Source: Clostridia bacterium
GTDB lineage: Bacteria > Bacillota > Clostridia > Christensenellales > UBA1242
Direction of reading: 5' to 3'
Length of the DNA stretch: 11,091 nt
Assembly: GCA_017399515.1 (NCBI GenBank)
Contig: JAFQBZ010000174.1
Coordinates: forward strand, 1-11,091
Positions 1-6,112 of this stretch are shown piece by piece. The position numbers and the translations under genes are program-made. The stretch's first letter is position 1; every line of letters starts with the position of its first letter. Under the pieces are notes generated by a model. That model was not told where the DNA came from. It saw nothing but the letters and a program-made list of their open reading frames with translations, and did no database searches.

Positions 1-920
1 GATTCTTCTTTGATATCACTGATTCCTTCAATACGCTTATTTTTGACCATTTCAGCGATTTGTTTAACCATTTCAGCCTTATTCACTTGATAAGGAATTT
101 CGGTTACTACAATTCGTGATTTGCCGTCGTTATCTTCTTCAATTTCGGTTTTTGAACGAATAACCACGCCGCCTTTACCTGTAAGGTATGCTTGACGGAG
201 TGCGTCAGTGCCCATAATCACGCCACCTGTTGGATAATCAGGTGCTGGCATGATTTCCATAATTTCTTCAATTGTGATTTCTGGATTATTAAGCACCGCA
301 ATTGTTGCGTTTACAACTTCGTTAAGGTTGTGTGGTGGAATGTTTGTTGCCATTCCCACCGCAATACCGTCTGAACCATTAACAAGAAGGTTTGGGAACC
401 TTGCTGGAAGCACATCTGGTTGTTTCAAGGTTGCGTCGAAGTTTGGTGAGAAATCAACGGTTTCTTTGTCGATATCTCTAAGCATTTCACCTGCAAGTTT
501 AGAAAGTCTTGCTTCGGTGTAACGATAAGCCGCTGGTGGGTCACCGTCAACAGAACCGAAGTTTCCGTGACCTTCAACAAGTGGATAACGAATCGCAAAA
601 TCTTGTGCAAGACGCACAAGTGCGCCATAAACTGAACTGTCACCGTGTGGGTGATATTTACCAAGCACATCACCGACAATTCTCGCACATTTTTTATGTG
701 GTTTGTCAGAAGTGATTCCCACTTCGTTCATTGAATATAAAATTCTTCTATGCACAGGCTTCAAGCCGTCCCTAACATCAGGAATGGCTCTTGACACATT
801 AACAGCCATTGCATAAGCAATGAAACTTTTTTTCATTTCGTCATTGATTTCAACAGGATGAATGACTGTGTTGTCAATGATTTGTTCGTGTTCTAAACTA
901 TAATCTCTTTTCTTCGCCAT
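1..920 (-). CDS. gyrA: DNA gyrase subunit A, N-terminal part (3' end outside window)
   Basis: The breakage-reunion subunit of DNA gyrase, which with GyrB forms an A2B2 enzyme introducing negative supercoils using ATP. I translated 306 codons from the ATG at 918-920 until the frame runs off position 1. Visible are PDVRDGLKPVHRRILY (residues 48-63), the quinolone-pocket segment KYHPHGDSSVYG (88-99), and RYTEAR with catalytic Tyr134 (133-138). FPNLLVNGSDGIAVGMATN follows and is GyrA-like. A short N-terminal extension of about 20 residues precedes the usual start of homology. The DGDPPAA stretch (125-131) recalls ParC, but the gene directly follows gyrB, so GyrA is preferred; the C-terminal GyrA box that would settle it is outside. 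Residue 99 is Gly where E. coli has Asp87 and B. subtilis Glu. The gene starts 11 bases after gyrB and is probably translationally coupled to it. Confidence 0.95.
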   Translation of the reverse strand, partial: MAKKRDYSLEHEQIIDNTVIHPVEINDEMKKSFIAYAMAVNVSRAIPDVRDGLKPVHRRILYSMNEVGITSDKPHKKCARIVGDVLGKYHPHGDSSVYGALVRLAQDFAIRYPLVEGHGNFGSVDGDPPAAYRYTEARLSKLAGEMLRDIDKETVDFSPNFDATLKQPDVLPARFPNLLVNGSDGIAVGMATNIPPHNLNEVVNATIAVLNNPEITIEEIMEIMPAPDYPTGGVIMGTDALRQAYLTGKGGVVIRSKTEIEEDNDGKSRIVVTEIPYQVNKAEMVKQIAEMVKNKRIEGISDIKEE

Positions 921-926
921 ATCTAT

Positions 927-933
927 CTCCCCT
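927..933 (-). promoter_or_regulatory. gyrA ribosome binding site sharing bases with the gyrB stop codon
   Basis: On the minus strand AGGGGAG lies six bases before the gyrA ATG. Its first two bases are the last two of the gyrB TAG stop (932-934), so ribosomes finishing gyrB terminate on the gyrA binding site. This supports translational coupling of the two subunits. Confidence 0.8.
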
Positions 934-2851
934 AAATATCTAAATCTTCAACAAGTTTTGCATTTTCTTCAATAAACTTACGACGAAGTTCTGGAGCATC
1001 ACCCATTAAAAGAGTGAAAATCTTGTCGGCTTCAATTGCGTCTTTCATTTGAATTTGAATAAGACCACGATGCTCTGGGTTCATTGTGGTATCCCAAAGT
1101 TGGTCTTTATCCATTTCACCAAGACCTTTATAACGCTGAACATCAAGACCTTTTGTTCCCATTTCTTGAACTTTTGCTGCCTTTTCTTGTTCGCTGTAAC
1201 AATATTCAACGCGTTTGCCTTTTTGAAGTTTATAAAGTGGAGGCATTGCTGAATATACATGCCCTGACTCAATAAGCCCCGGCATATAACGATAGAAGAA
1301 TGTGAGAAGCAAAATTCTAATGTGTGCACCGTCAACATCGGCATCGGTCATACAGATAATTTTGTCATATCTAAGTTTTTCTGGGTCAAATTCCTGCCCA
1401 ACGCCGCCACCAAACGCGGTTATCATTGCTTTGATTTCTTCGTTTGCAAGCACATGGTTGAGTCTTGCTTTTTCAACATTCAAAATCTTACCACGAAGTG
1501 GAAGAATCGCCTGAAATCTACGGTCACGGCATTGTTTTGCTGTTCCACCCGCAGAATCACCCTCAACAATATAAATTTCGCAGAGTTTTGGGTCTTTTTC
1601 GGTGCAGTCAGCAAGTTTGCCTGGAAGAGTGGTTGACTCAAGCGCACCTTTTCTTCTTGCCATGCTTCTTGCGGCTTGTGCGGCTTCTCTTGCTTTTTGC
1701 GCGGTGACAGACCTTAAAATAATGCTTCTAGCATTGTCTGGATTTTCTTCAAGATATGTTCCAAAGTGTTCAACAACAGCGTTTGAAACTTCGGCAGACA
1801 TATAACTGTTTCCAAGTTTGGTTTTGGTTTGTCCTTCAAATTGTGGTTCTTGAAGTTTAACTGAAACAACAGCGGTGATACCTTCACGAACATCATCACC
1901 TGAAAGTTTGTCTGCGTCTTTTAAAATTTTAAGTTTATGACCATAGTCATTAATAACTTTGTAAAGTGCTTTTTTGAAGCCTTCAATGTGAGTTCCACCT
2001 TCGGTTGTGTTGATGTTGTTTGCATAGCCATGAATGATTTCGTTGTAACCATCGTTATATTGGAATGCAATTTCAATTTCACCTGTGCCATCTTTTGATG
2101 TGAAATCAATATAGATTGGCTTTTTAAGAATTGTGTTTTTGCCTTCATTAAGTTCGTTAACAAACTCAACAATTCCGCCTTCATAATGGAAGGTTTCTTC
2201 TTTGCCGGCTCTTAAGTCTTTTATTGTGATTGTGATTCCTTTGTTTAAGAATGCAAGTTCACGAAGACGCTTACGAATGACATCATAATCAAACACAACA
2301 GTTTCAAAAATGGTGTCATCAGGCATAAATGTGACCTTTGTGCCGGTTTCAGTGGTGTCACCAACAACTGCAAGGTCGCGTTGTGGAATGCCCCTGTTAT
2401 AGGTTTGTTTGTGGATTTTTCCATTTTGCTTAACTTCAACTTCAAGCCATTCTGAAAGTGCGTTAACGCAAGAAAGACCAACACCGTGAAGACCACCTGA
2501 AATTTTGTAGCCCCCATCACCGAACTTTCCACCAGCGTGAAGTTTAGTGAGTACAAGTTCAACAGCACTTTTACCTTCTTCTTTGTTGATGCCTGTTGGA
2601 ATTCCACGACCGTTATCTTGAACGGAACAAGAACCGTCTTTGTTAATCACAACAGAAACGGTGTCACAATATCCAGCGAGTGCTTCGTCGATAGAGTTAT
2701 CAACGATTTCGCTGATTAAATGGTGCAAGCCATGAGTATCAGTTGAGCCGATATACATGCCCGGTCTTTTTCTAACCGGTTCCAAACCACGAAGCACTGT
2801 GATTTGCTCGGCACCATAGTTGTTATTTTCTACTTTAGATAAATCGTCCAT
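932..2851 (-). CDS. gyrB: DNA gyrase subunit B
   Basis: The ATPase and TOPRIM subunit of DNA gyrase; it works in the cytoplasm with GyrA. At 639 aa it has the usual length for Bacillota. The GHKL ATPase domain shows EIVDNSIDEA with the ATP-binding Asn52, DNGRGIP (79-85), TKLHAGGKF (102-110) and GGLHGVG (119-125). The transducer carries QTKTKLGNS (341-349). The TOPRIM domain shows IYIVEGDSAGG (426-436), ILPLRGKILNVEKA (449-462) and DADVDGAHIR (503-512). QRYKGLGEM (572-580) and the C-terminus FIEENAKLVEDLDI complete the protein. NVEKA rather than a ParE-type sequence and the adjacency to gyrA favour GyrB. It starts at ATG 2851 after a GGGTG element and ends in TAG, 11 bases before gyrA. An extended -10 promoter lies upstream. 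Confidence 0.98.
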   Translation of the reverse strand: MDDLSKVENNNYGAEQITVLRGLEPVRKRPGMYIGSTDTHGLHHLISEIVDNSIDEALAGYCDTVSVVINKDGSCSVQDNGRGIPTGINKEEGKSAVELVLTKLHAGGKFGDGGYKISGGLHGVGLSCVNALSEWLEVEVKQNGKIHKQTYNRGIPQRDLAVVGDTTETGTKVTFMPDDTIFETVVFDYDVIRKRLRELAFLNKGITITIKDLRAGKEETFHYEGGIVEFVNELNEGKNTILKKPIYIDFTSKDGTGEIEIAFQYNDGYNEIIHGYANNINTTEGGTHIEGFKKALYKVINDYGHKLKILKDADKLSGDDVREGITAVVSVKLQEPQFEGQTKTKLGNSYMSAEVSNAVVEHFGTYLEENPDNARSIILRSVTAQKAREAAQAARSMARRKGALESTTLPGKLADCTEKDPKLCEIYIVEGDSAGGTAKQCRDRRFQAILPLRGKILNVEKARLNHVLANEEIKAMITAFGGGVGQEFDPEKLRYDKIICMTDADVDGAHIRILLLTFFYRYMPGLIESGHVYSAMPPLYKLQKGKRVEYCYSEQEKAAKVQEMGTKGLDVQRYKGLGEMDKDQLWDTTMNPEHRGLIQIQMKDAIEADKIFTLLMGDAPELRRKFIEENAKLVEDLDI

Positions 2852-2885
2852 ATTTCACCCTTTAAATTTATTTTAACACAGCCGT

Positions 2886-2915
2886 ATTATAGCATAAAAA
2901 ACAGCCTTAAAACAA
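2886..2915 (-). promoter_or_regulatory. predicted gyrBA promoter (extended -10)
   Basis: On the minus strand, TATAAT occupies 2886-2891 and is preceded by TG plus one base, an extended -10. A weak -35, TTGTTT, lies at 2910-2915 with an 18-base spacer. The position, about 35 bases before the gyrB ATG, fits a short leader. It is a sigma-A-type prediction from sequence only. Confidence 0.65.
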
Positions 2916-3016
2916 GCAATTTTGCCCTATATATATAATTATATTATAATATAAATATATTTATGGCGAAAATATGCCATTTTTTTGCCGAATTTTGACC
3001 CTTTAAAATAAAAAAG

Positions 3017-3028
3017 TTACATTTGTAA
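3017..3028. promoter_or_regulatory. palindrome TTACA-TT-TGTAA upstream of gene X, operator candidate
   Basis: A perfect inverted repeat with five-base arms and a two-base centre, ending four bases before the -35 of gene X. The core TACAnnTGTA is the form known for operators of the BlaI/MecI/CopY repressor family. A second nested dyad, ACATTT-GTA-AAATGT (3019-3033), overlaps it. No regulator gene of that family is in the window, so the match is suggestive only. Confidence 0.4.
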
Positions 3029-3032
3029 AATG

Positions 3033-3061
3033 TTTTACTTTTTTTAATTTTTCGGTATAAT
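3033..3061 (+). promoter_or_regulatory. predicted promoter of gene X
   Basis: TATAAT at 3056-3061 with a TTTTAC -35 at 3033-3038 and a 17-base spacer. The predicted start of transcription is about 25 bases before the gene X ATG. A ribosome binding site, AAGGA (3078-3082), follows. Confidence 0.65.
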
Positions 3062-3091
3062 GAAATTATCAAGATATAAGGAAACAAAAAC

Positions 3092-3826
3092 ATGGCTGAA
3101 AATAAAAAACAAGAATCTACTATTGAAAACATAAAAAAAGACATTGACCTTCAAGAACTTAAAGGTCAAGACCCAGAAATTGTTTATCAAACACTTAAAA
3201 GTGCTGTTCAAGAAGAAATCACTCCTGAAAAGTGGGACAAGGTTGCTGAAAACTCAACAATCATTAAAGTGGTTATGCCTGAGGAAAATGAAGCCGAACC
3301 TTGGAATAAAAAAGATGGTGGCGTTATTAAAGAAAATTTAGATGACGCACTTCGTGCTGCAGCAAACAAGATTTCACAAGGCGAAGACAAACAACAAAAC
3401 GCAGGCTCTAAACGAATTAAATTCACCGTTCCTTTTGGACCAGGCGAACTTGAATCTTTAAAAGGTCAAGGCGAATCAGCAAAGAATTATATTAGAGAAA
3501 AAATCAAAAGTGCTGCTGCTTCAGCGCAAATTGACCTTAGTGAATTAGACAGAGGTCAAAAAGGTCTTAACTTTAAAAATATGGGTTCAAGGTCTGCTTC
3601 AATCAAAACAACAGGTCACACCCTTCTTGAGGCACTCACTGAAGTTATTTATGTGAGCGTTGCGCAAGAAATGAATCCTGACCAAGTTAAGGGTGCGTGT
3701 GAACACAATATGGGAACAGCATCAAACACAGGAATGCAGGCTGGAAACATGATTGACGACATGATTAATGGAACCGGTGACGAAGTTGAGAAAACACAAG
3801 AAGGTTTCACTTTCACTGCTGGTTAA
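3092..3826 (+). CDS. gene X: unrecognised hydrophilic 244-aa protein
   Basis: I do not recognise this protein. The start is well supported: a promoter 30 bases upstream, AAGGA at 3078-3082 and ATG at 3092. It has no signal peptide or membrane segment and is rich in Lys, Glu, Asp and Gln, so a soluble cytoplasmic protein is expected. The N-terminal 60 residues look helical and charged. Residues 66-107 look like a flexible linker. KRIKFTVPFGPGEL (107-120) may begin a folded C-terminal part, with an Ala-rich helix (134-146) and a helix around HTLLEALTEVIYVSVAQEM (176-194). The only cysteine is Cys203. LKGQ occurs twice (23-26 and 123-126). Composition and codon use look like the neighbours and the reading frame is clean, so it is a real, probably expressed gene. 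No terminator separates it from gene Y. Function unknown. Confidence 0.85.
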   Translation: MAENKKQESTIENIKKDIDLQELKGQDPEIVYQTLKSAVQEEITPEKWDKVAENSTIIKVVMPEENEAEPWNKKDGGVIKENLDDALRAAANKISQGEDKQQNAGSKRIKFTVPFGPGELESLKGQGESAKNYIREKIKSAAASAQIDLSELDRGQKGLNFKNMGSRSASIKTTGHTLLEALTEVIYVSVAQEMNPDQVKGACEHNMGTASNTGMQAGNMIDDMINGTGDEVEKTQEGFTFTAG

Positions 3827-3844
3827 TAAATTTAAAATTCGCTA

Positions 3845-3873
3845 TTTACAAATCTAATTTGATGATTTATAAT
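3845..3873 (+). promoter_or_regulatory. predicted promoter of gene Y
   Basis: TTTACA at 3845-3850, a 17-base spacer and TATAAT at 3868-3873, one mismatch from consensus overall. It lies in the 72-base X-Y gap, so Y can be expressed separately from X. The bases from the -35 onward, TTACAAATCTAA (3846-3857), come within one base of the TTACAnnTGTAA palindrome found upstream of gene X. Confidence 0.75.
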
Positions 3874-3898
3874 AAAACCATTAAATTTGGAGATGTTT

Positions 3899-4222
3899 AT
3901 GGCGAGTTTTTTTATTGAAGATAAATACTTTGAAGCCAAACTTGATGACGGAACGGTGGTTTACACTCGAACAAGATTCATTGTTGAAGCACTTAAGTAT
4001 TATCGAAACGAATGTTTTAAAATTATTGAAAATGGCGAAAAAACAATTAAAGAAACACCAAGACTTATGGTCGTTGGGTCATTTGAAGATGCCATGAAAC
4101 GCATTGATAAAATCACTGACACACAAGTGAGAATAAGAAAAGCACACGAACTGATTGATAGAATTGATAAGATTTTCAAAAATCTTGCAAATGGTTCTTC
4201 TCAAAGTGGGCCATCAAAATAA
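3899..4222 (+). CDS. gene Y: unrecognised 107-aa protein
   Basis: I do not recognise this protein. The frame is open from a TTG at 3887, but the binding site GGAG (3889-3892) lies six bases before the ATG at 3899. I choose that ATG, which gives 107 aa beginning MASFFIEDKYFEAKLDDGT. The N-terminus looks like a short beta sheet (3-25), with FFIEDKYFEAKL and GTVVYTRTR as strands. Helices follow (26-47 and 62-97), the last (HELIDRIDKIFKNL, 83-96) amphipathic with heptad-like Ile/Leu spacing, so a dimer is possible. There is no signal peptide or membrane segment. The final ten residues are Ser/Gly-rich and probably disordered. It has its own promoter and ends at a strong terminator shared with convergent gene Z. 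Confidence 0.85.
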   Translation: MASFFIEDKYFEAKLDDGTVVYTRTRFIVEALKYYRNECFKIIENGEKTIKETPRLMVVGSFEDAMKRIDKITDTQVRIRKAHELIDRIDKIFKNLANGSSQSGPSK

Positions 4223-4233
4223 TTTCACAAAAT

Positions 4234-4264
4234 AAAAGACATAAGGGTTGCTCTTATGTCTTTT
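4234..4264. terminator. bidirectional intrinsic terminator between genes Y and Z
   Basis: A perfect 12-base-pair stem, AAAAGACATAAG (4234-4245) with CTTATGTCTTTT (4253-4264), around a seven-base loop. T runs follow on the plus strand (4261-4266) and the A-rich left arm supplies U runs on the minus strand. It lies 11 bases after the gene Y stop and 14 bases beyond the gene Z stop, so it can serve both convergent genes. Confidence 0.92.
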
Positions 4265-4278
4265 TTGTTTTAATGTTT

Positions 4279-4758
4279 TTATTTTCCAGGTTGTTGTTGT
4301 TTTTCCAACTCAATGTTATAACCTTTTTGAATATCTTTCACAAGTGCCACAACCTGTTCTTTGCTTGCCCTATAACCCATTCTTGGACTACCTTCAGGAA
4401 AGTTGAATGCATCATAAGTTTTTAAGTTTCTATAAACTTTGCCCGAAAAAAGACCTCTAAATGTTACATTTTTCAAATATTTTTGAATATCAAAACCATC
4501 TAATCTTTTAATTTCATCTGGATTATAAATATCTCTGGTTTCTAAGCAATAGAAATTGTTAGCACCATATTCTTTTCCAGTCACAACATCTTTAAAAACA
4601 GGAATCTTTCCCTCTTCAGTTTTTTCACCTTCAACAGCAACAATGGTGTTATCTTTTGTTGCCCCAAAATATAATTGATCTAATAAATATGGTTGTTCTG
4701 GTGTTGGTTTTCTGTCGATATGTCTTGCACTTTGAACAACACTAATTCTCATTTCCAT
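4279..4758 (-). CDS. gene Z: unrecognised 159-aa protein
   Basis: I do not recognise this protein. The start is the ATG at 4756-4758, seven bases after AAGGAG (4766-4771). A TTG farther upstream would put this binding site inside the gene and is rejected. The protein, MEMRISVVQSARHIDRKP at its N-terminus, has no signal peptide or membrane helix. It appears to be a small alpha/beta or mostly beta protein: TIVAVEGEK and KIPVFKDVVTGKEYG (38-65) look like strands, followed by a DGFDIQKYLKN segment (88-98). RGLFSGKVYRNLKTY (101-115) and PEGSPRMGYRASKEQV (121-136) follow, then a C-terminal helix and a Gln-rich tail. Arg, Lys and Tyr are frequent in the middle, so nucleic-acid or nucleotide contact is conceivable but unproven. 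Its promoter touches the recF stop codon, and some recF transcripts may read into it. Confidence 0.85.
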   Translation of the reverse strand: MEMRISVVQSARHIDRKPTPEQPYLLDQLYFGATKDNTIVAVEGEKTEEGKIPVFKDVVTGKEYGANNFYCLETRDIYNPDEIKRLDGFDIQKYLKNVTFRGLFSGKVYRNLKTYDAFNFPEGSPRMGYRASKEQVVALVKDIQKGYNIELEKQQQPGK

Positions 4759-4781
4759 AATAGTTCTCCTTTTCTGCTGCA

Positions 4782-4810
4782 ATTATAACATTTTTTGTAA
4801 ATTTAGTCAA
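4782..4810 (-). promoter_or_regulatory. predicted promoter of gene Z
   Basis: On the minus strand TTGACT (4805-4810), a 17-base spacer and TATAAT (4782-4787): one mismatch from consensus. The -35 directly abuts the recF stop codon (4811-4813), so Z is separately expressed even though it follows recF. Confidence 0.8.
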
Positions 4811-5929
4811 TTATGAGTTTTTAACTTTTTTTTGAGTTATTTTTGATTTAACAACCCCATTTTTAACGGTGAGTGCCAAATAATCTTCTGCTGGTTTAAA
4901 TCTAAACATGGTTCCGGTCATAAGCACCTGCCCACCCTCAAATTTGTCATATAATTTCTTTTGCCTTGAAGAATCAAGTTCGCTGAACACATCATCTAAC
5001 ACAAGAATTGGCTTTTCGCCAATTTCTTTTTCAAAAACTTCAATCTCTGCAAGTTTCAAAGCAAGCACAATGCTTCGCTGTTGACCTTGACTTGCAAACA
5101 CTTTTGCATCTTTTCCATTAAGGGCAAATTTAATGTCATCACGATGAGGACCAACACTTGTGTAACCAAGTTCAATGTCCTTTTCAAAATTGAACTTTAA
5201 AGACTTCAAAATTTCGGCTTTAATTTCTTCAGCAGTTTCACCCTGTGCCCCAACATAAATAATGTCAAGGTTATCGGCTTCTTTGGTCATATATTTCATT
5301 GTGGCTTTTGCCGGCTCTTTAAGTTTTTCAATAAAGTTCTTTCTGGTTTTAACAATATATCCCGCAACACTTGCAAGTTGCTCATTCCAAATATCAATTT
5401 GGTCAGCAAGAAGCGTTTTATCATGCACGGTTTTTAAAAGCCTGTTTCTTTGAAAGAGTATTTTGTTGTATCTTTGCAAAAGATTATAATAAGAGCCTGA
5501 AAGTTGCGAAATGTCAGTATCCATAAAATCACGGCGTTCTGCTGGCGATTCACTGACAATTTTAAGGTCGTTTGGTGAGAAATAAACCGCAACCAAACTT
5601 CCAAAAATGTCACTCACTTTTTTAACTTCATTTGAGTTGATAAAAAACTTTTTTCCACACTCGCTGTCAATAACACATTTGATTGTCACATCACCATAAT
5701 TTCTTGAAACACAAACTTCCGCTTCAGTGTGGGTTTCACCCTGCATTTTAAGGTCTTCATCGTGAGCAGTTCGTGGGCTTTTTGAAAGTGCGTTTAGCAT
5801 AACCGCTTCAACAAGGTTTGTTTTGCCCTGCCCATTTTGACCGGAAATTAAATTTATGCGCGGAGAAAATTCCACAACCGCTTCGTTGTAGTTTCTAAAG
5901 TTTTTAAGTTTCACCCATTTAACCTGCAT
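4811..5929 (-). CDS. recF: DNA replication and repair protein RecF
   Basis: An SMC-like ABC ATPase which, with RecO and RecR, helps load RecA at single-strand gaps and stalled forks. Its 372 aa is the family norm. Visible motifs are the N-terminal LKNFRNY (8-14), Walker A GQNGQGKT (30-37), and VYFSPNDLKIVSESPAERR (115-133). VGPHRDDIKF (259-268), the ABC signature region SQGQQRS (280-286) and Walker B ILVLDDVFSELD (308-319) complete the ATPase. A C-terminal MTGT followed by a short extension matches RecF. The start is ATG 5927-5929 with a modest purine-rich GAGAG before it. RecF is usually found directly downstream of dnaN and a small S4-domain gene (yaaA). Here it is divergent from dnaA and no yaaA is seen. 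It has its own promoter. Confidence 0.97.
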   Translation of the reverse strand: MQVKWVKLKNFRNYNEAVVEFSPRINLISGQNGQGKTNLVEAVMLNALSKSPRTAHDEDLKMQGETHTEAEVCVSRNYGDVTIKCVIDSECGKKFFINSNEVKKVSDIFGSLVAVYFSPNDLKIVSESPAERRDFMDTDISQLSGSYYNLLQRYNKILFQRNRLLKTVHDKTLLADQIDIWNEQLASVAGYIVKTRKNFIEKLKEPAKATMKYMTKEADNLDIIYVGAQGETAEEIKAEILKSLKFNFEKDIELGYTSVGPHRDDIKFALNGKDAKVFASQGQQRSIVLALKLAEIEVFEKEIGEKPILVLDDVFSELDSSRQKKLYDKFEGGQVLMTGTMFRFKPAEDYLALTVKNGVVKSKITQKKVKNS

Positions 5930-5961
5930 AAACTCTCTCTAAATCAGTTTTTTCTAGTGAT

Positions 5962-5990
5962 ATTATACAAATTTCTCAAAAGATTGTCGA
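5962..5990 (-). promoter_or_regulatory. predicted recF promoter
   Basis: On the minus strand TCGACA (5985-5990), a 17-base spacer and TATAAT (5962-5967). This is one mismatch from the sigma-A consensus and lies about 30 bases before the recF ATG. Confidence 0.78.
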
Positions 5991-6050
5991 GTAAATCTCA
6001 AAGTTTCAAGATTTCGTTTGTAACTTTTTAACAAAGTCCAAAGAAACTCC

Positions 6051-6079
6051 TTGATTTTTAATTTATTAACTTATATAAT
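6051..6079 (+). promoter_or_regulatory. predicted dnaA promoter
   Basis: TTGATT (6051-6056), a 17-base spacer and TATAAT (6074-6079). The predicted start is near 6086, giving a leader of about 27 bases that includes the ribosome binding site. It probably also serves dnaN and the gene after it, because no terminator is seen until 9375. Confidence 0.78.
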
Positions 6080-6101
6080 TAAAAATGAATTATTACACCT
6101 T

Positions 6102-6106
6102 GGAGG
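6102..6106 (+). promoter_or_regulatory. dnaA ribosome binding site that selects a TTG start
   Basis: GGAGG lies six bases before the TTG at 6113-6115. The first in-frame ATG is codon 31, inside conserved domain I, so the TTG is the start. A strong binding site with a weak start codon suggests tuned DnaA synthesis. Confidence 0.85.
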
Positions 6107-6112
6107 TTTCTT

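Larger units (their letters stand above)
2852..3091. other. AT-rich divergent intergenic region, gyrB / gene X
   Basis: At 240 bases this is the longest gap in the window. It holds the gyrB promoter (2886-2915), a nearly pure A/T stretch around 2930-2961, and a possible second plus-strand promoter: TTGCCC 2922-2927, 17 bases, TATAAT 2945-2950. A small ATGGC/GCCAT hairpin followed by seven T lies at 2963-2986, then a palindrome at 3017-3028 and the gene X promoter (3033-3061). No DnaA box cluster or RNA gene is seen. The A/T stretch could be an easily melted element, but nothing else marks it as an origin. Confidence 0.6.
5930..6112. other. recF-dnaA divergent intergenic region, candidate origin site
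   Basis: These 183 bases hold two divergent promoters (5962-5990 and 6051-6079) with 60 bases between their -35 boxes. In the middle is an imperfect dyad, TTTGT (6017-6021) and ACAAA (6031-6035). An 8-base inverted repeat brackets the dnaA promoter (AAAGAAAC 6040-6047, GTTTCTTT 6106-6113). Reading both strands I find no TTATCCACA or one-mismatch copy; the nearest sequence is TTATACAAA at 5963. Gene orientation makes this gap the likeliest origin, but the sequence itself does not show one. Confidence 0.5.

Noticed and set aside
580..588. TTATCCACT on the minus strand, 8 of 9 matches to a DnaA box
   Set aside because: It lies in conserved gyrA coding sequence, is single, and is far from the likely origin gap.
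1793..1804. Apparent insertion Tyr-Met-Ser-Ala after QTKTKLGNS in GyrB (residues 350-353)
   Set aside because: Counting from GNS to the following ENP motif gives 19 residues here and 19 in B. subtilis GyrB as I recall it, so the segment is diverged but not longer.
932..2851. Long open frames overlapping gyrB in other frames, up to about 120 codons (for example 2245-2607 minus)
   Set aside because: They are shadows of a fully conserved gyrB frame and have no binding sites or family features.
4759..4782. TTG start for gene Z at 4782, eight residues upstream
   Set aside because: The AAGGAG binding site would lie inside the gene; it is correctly spaced for the ATG at 4758.
5651..5659. TTTTCCACA, a DnaA-box variant
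   Set aside because: A single copy inside recF coding sequence with no second box nearby.
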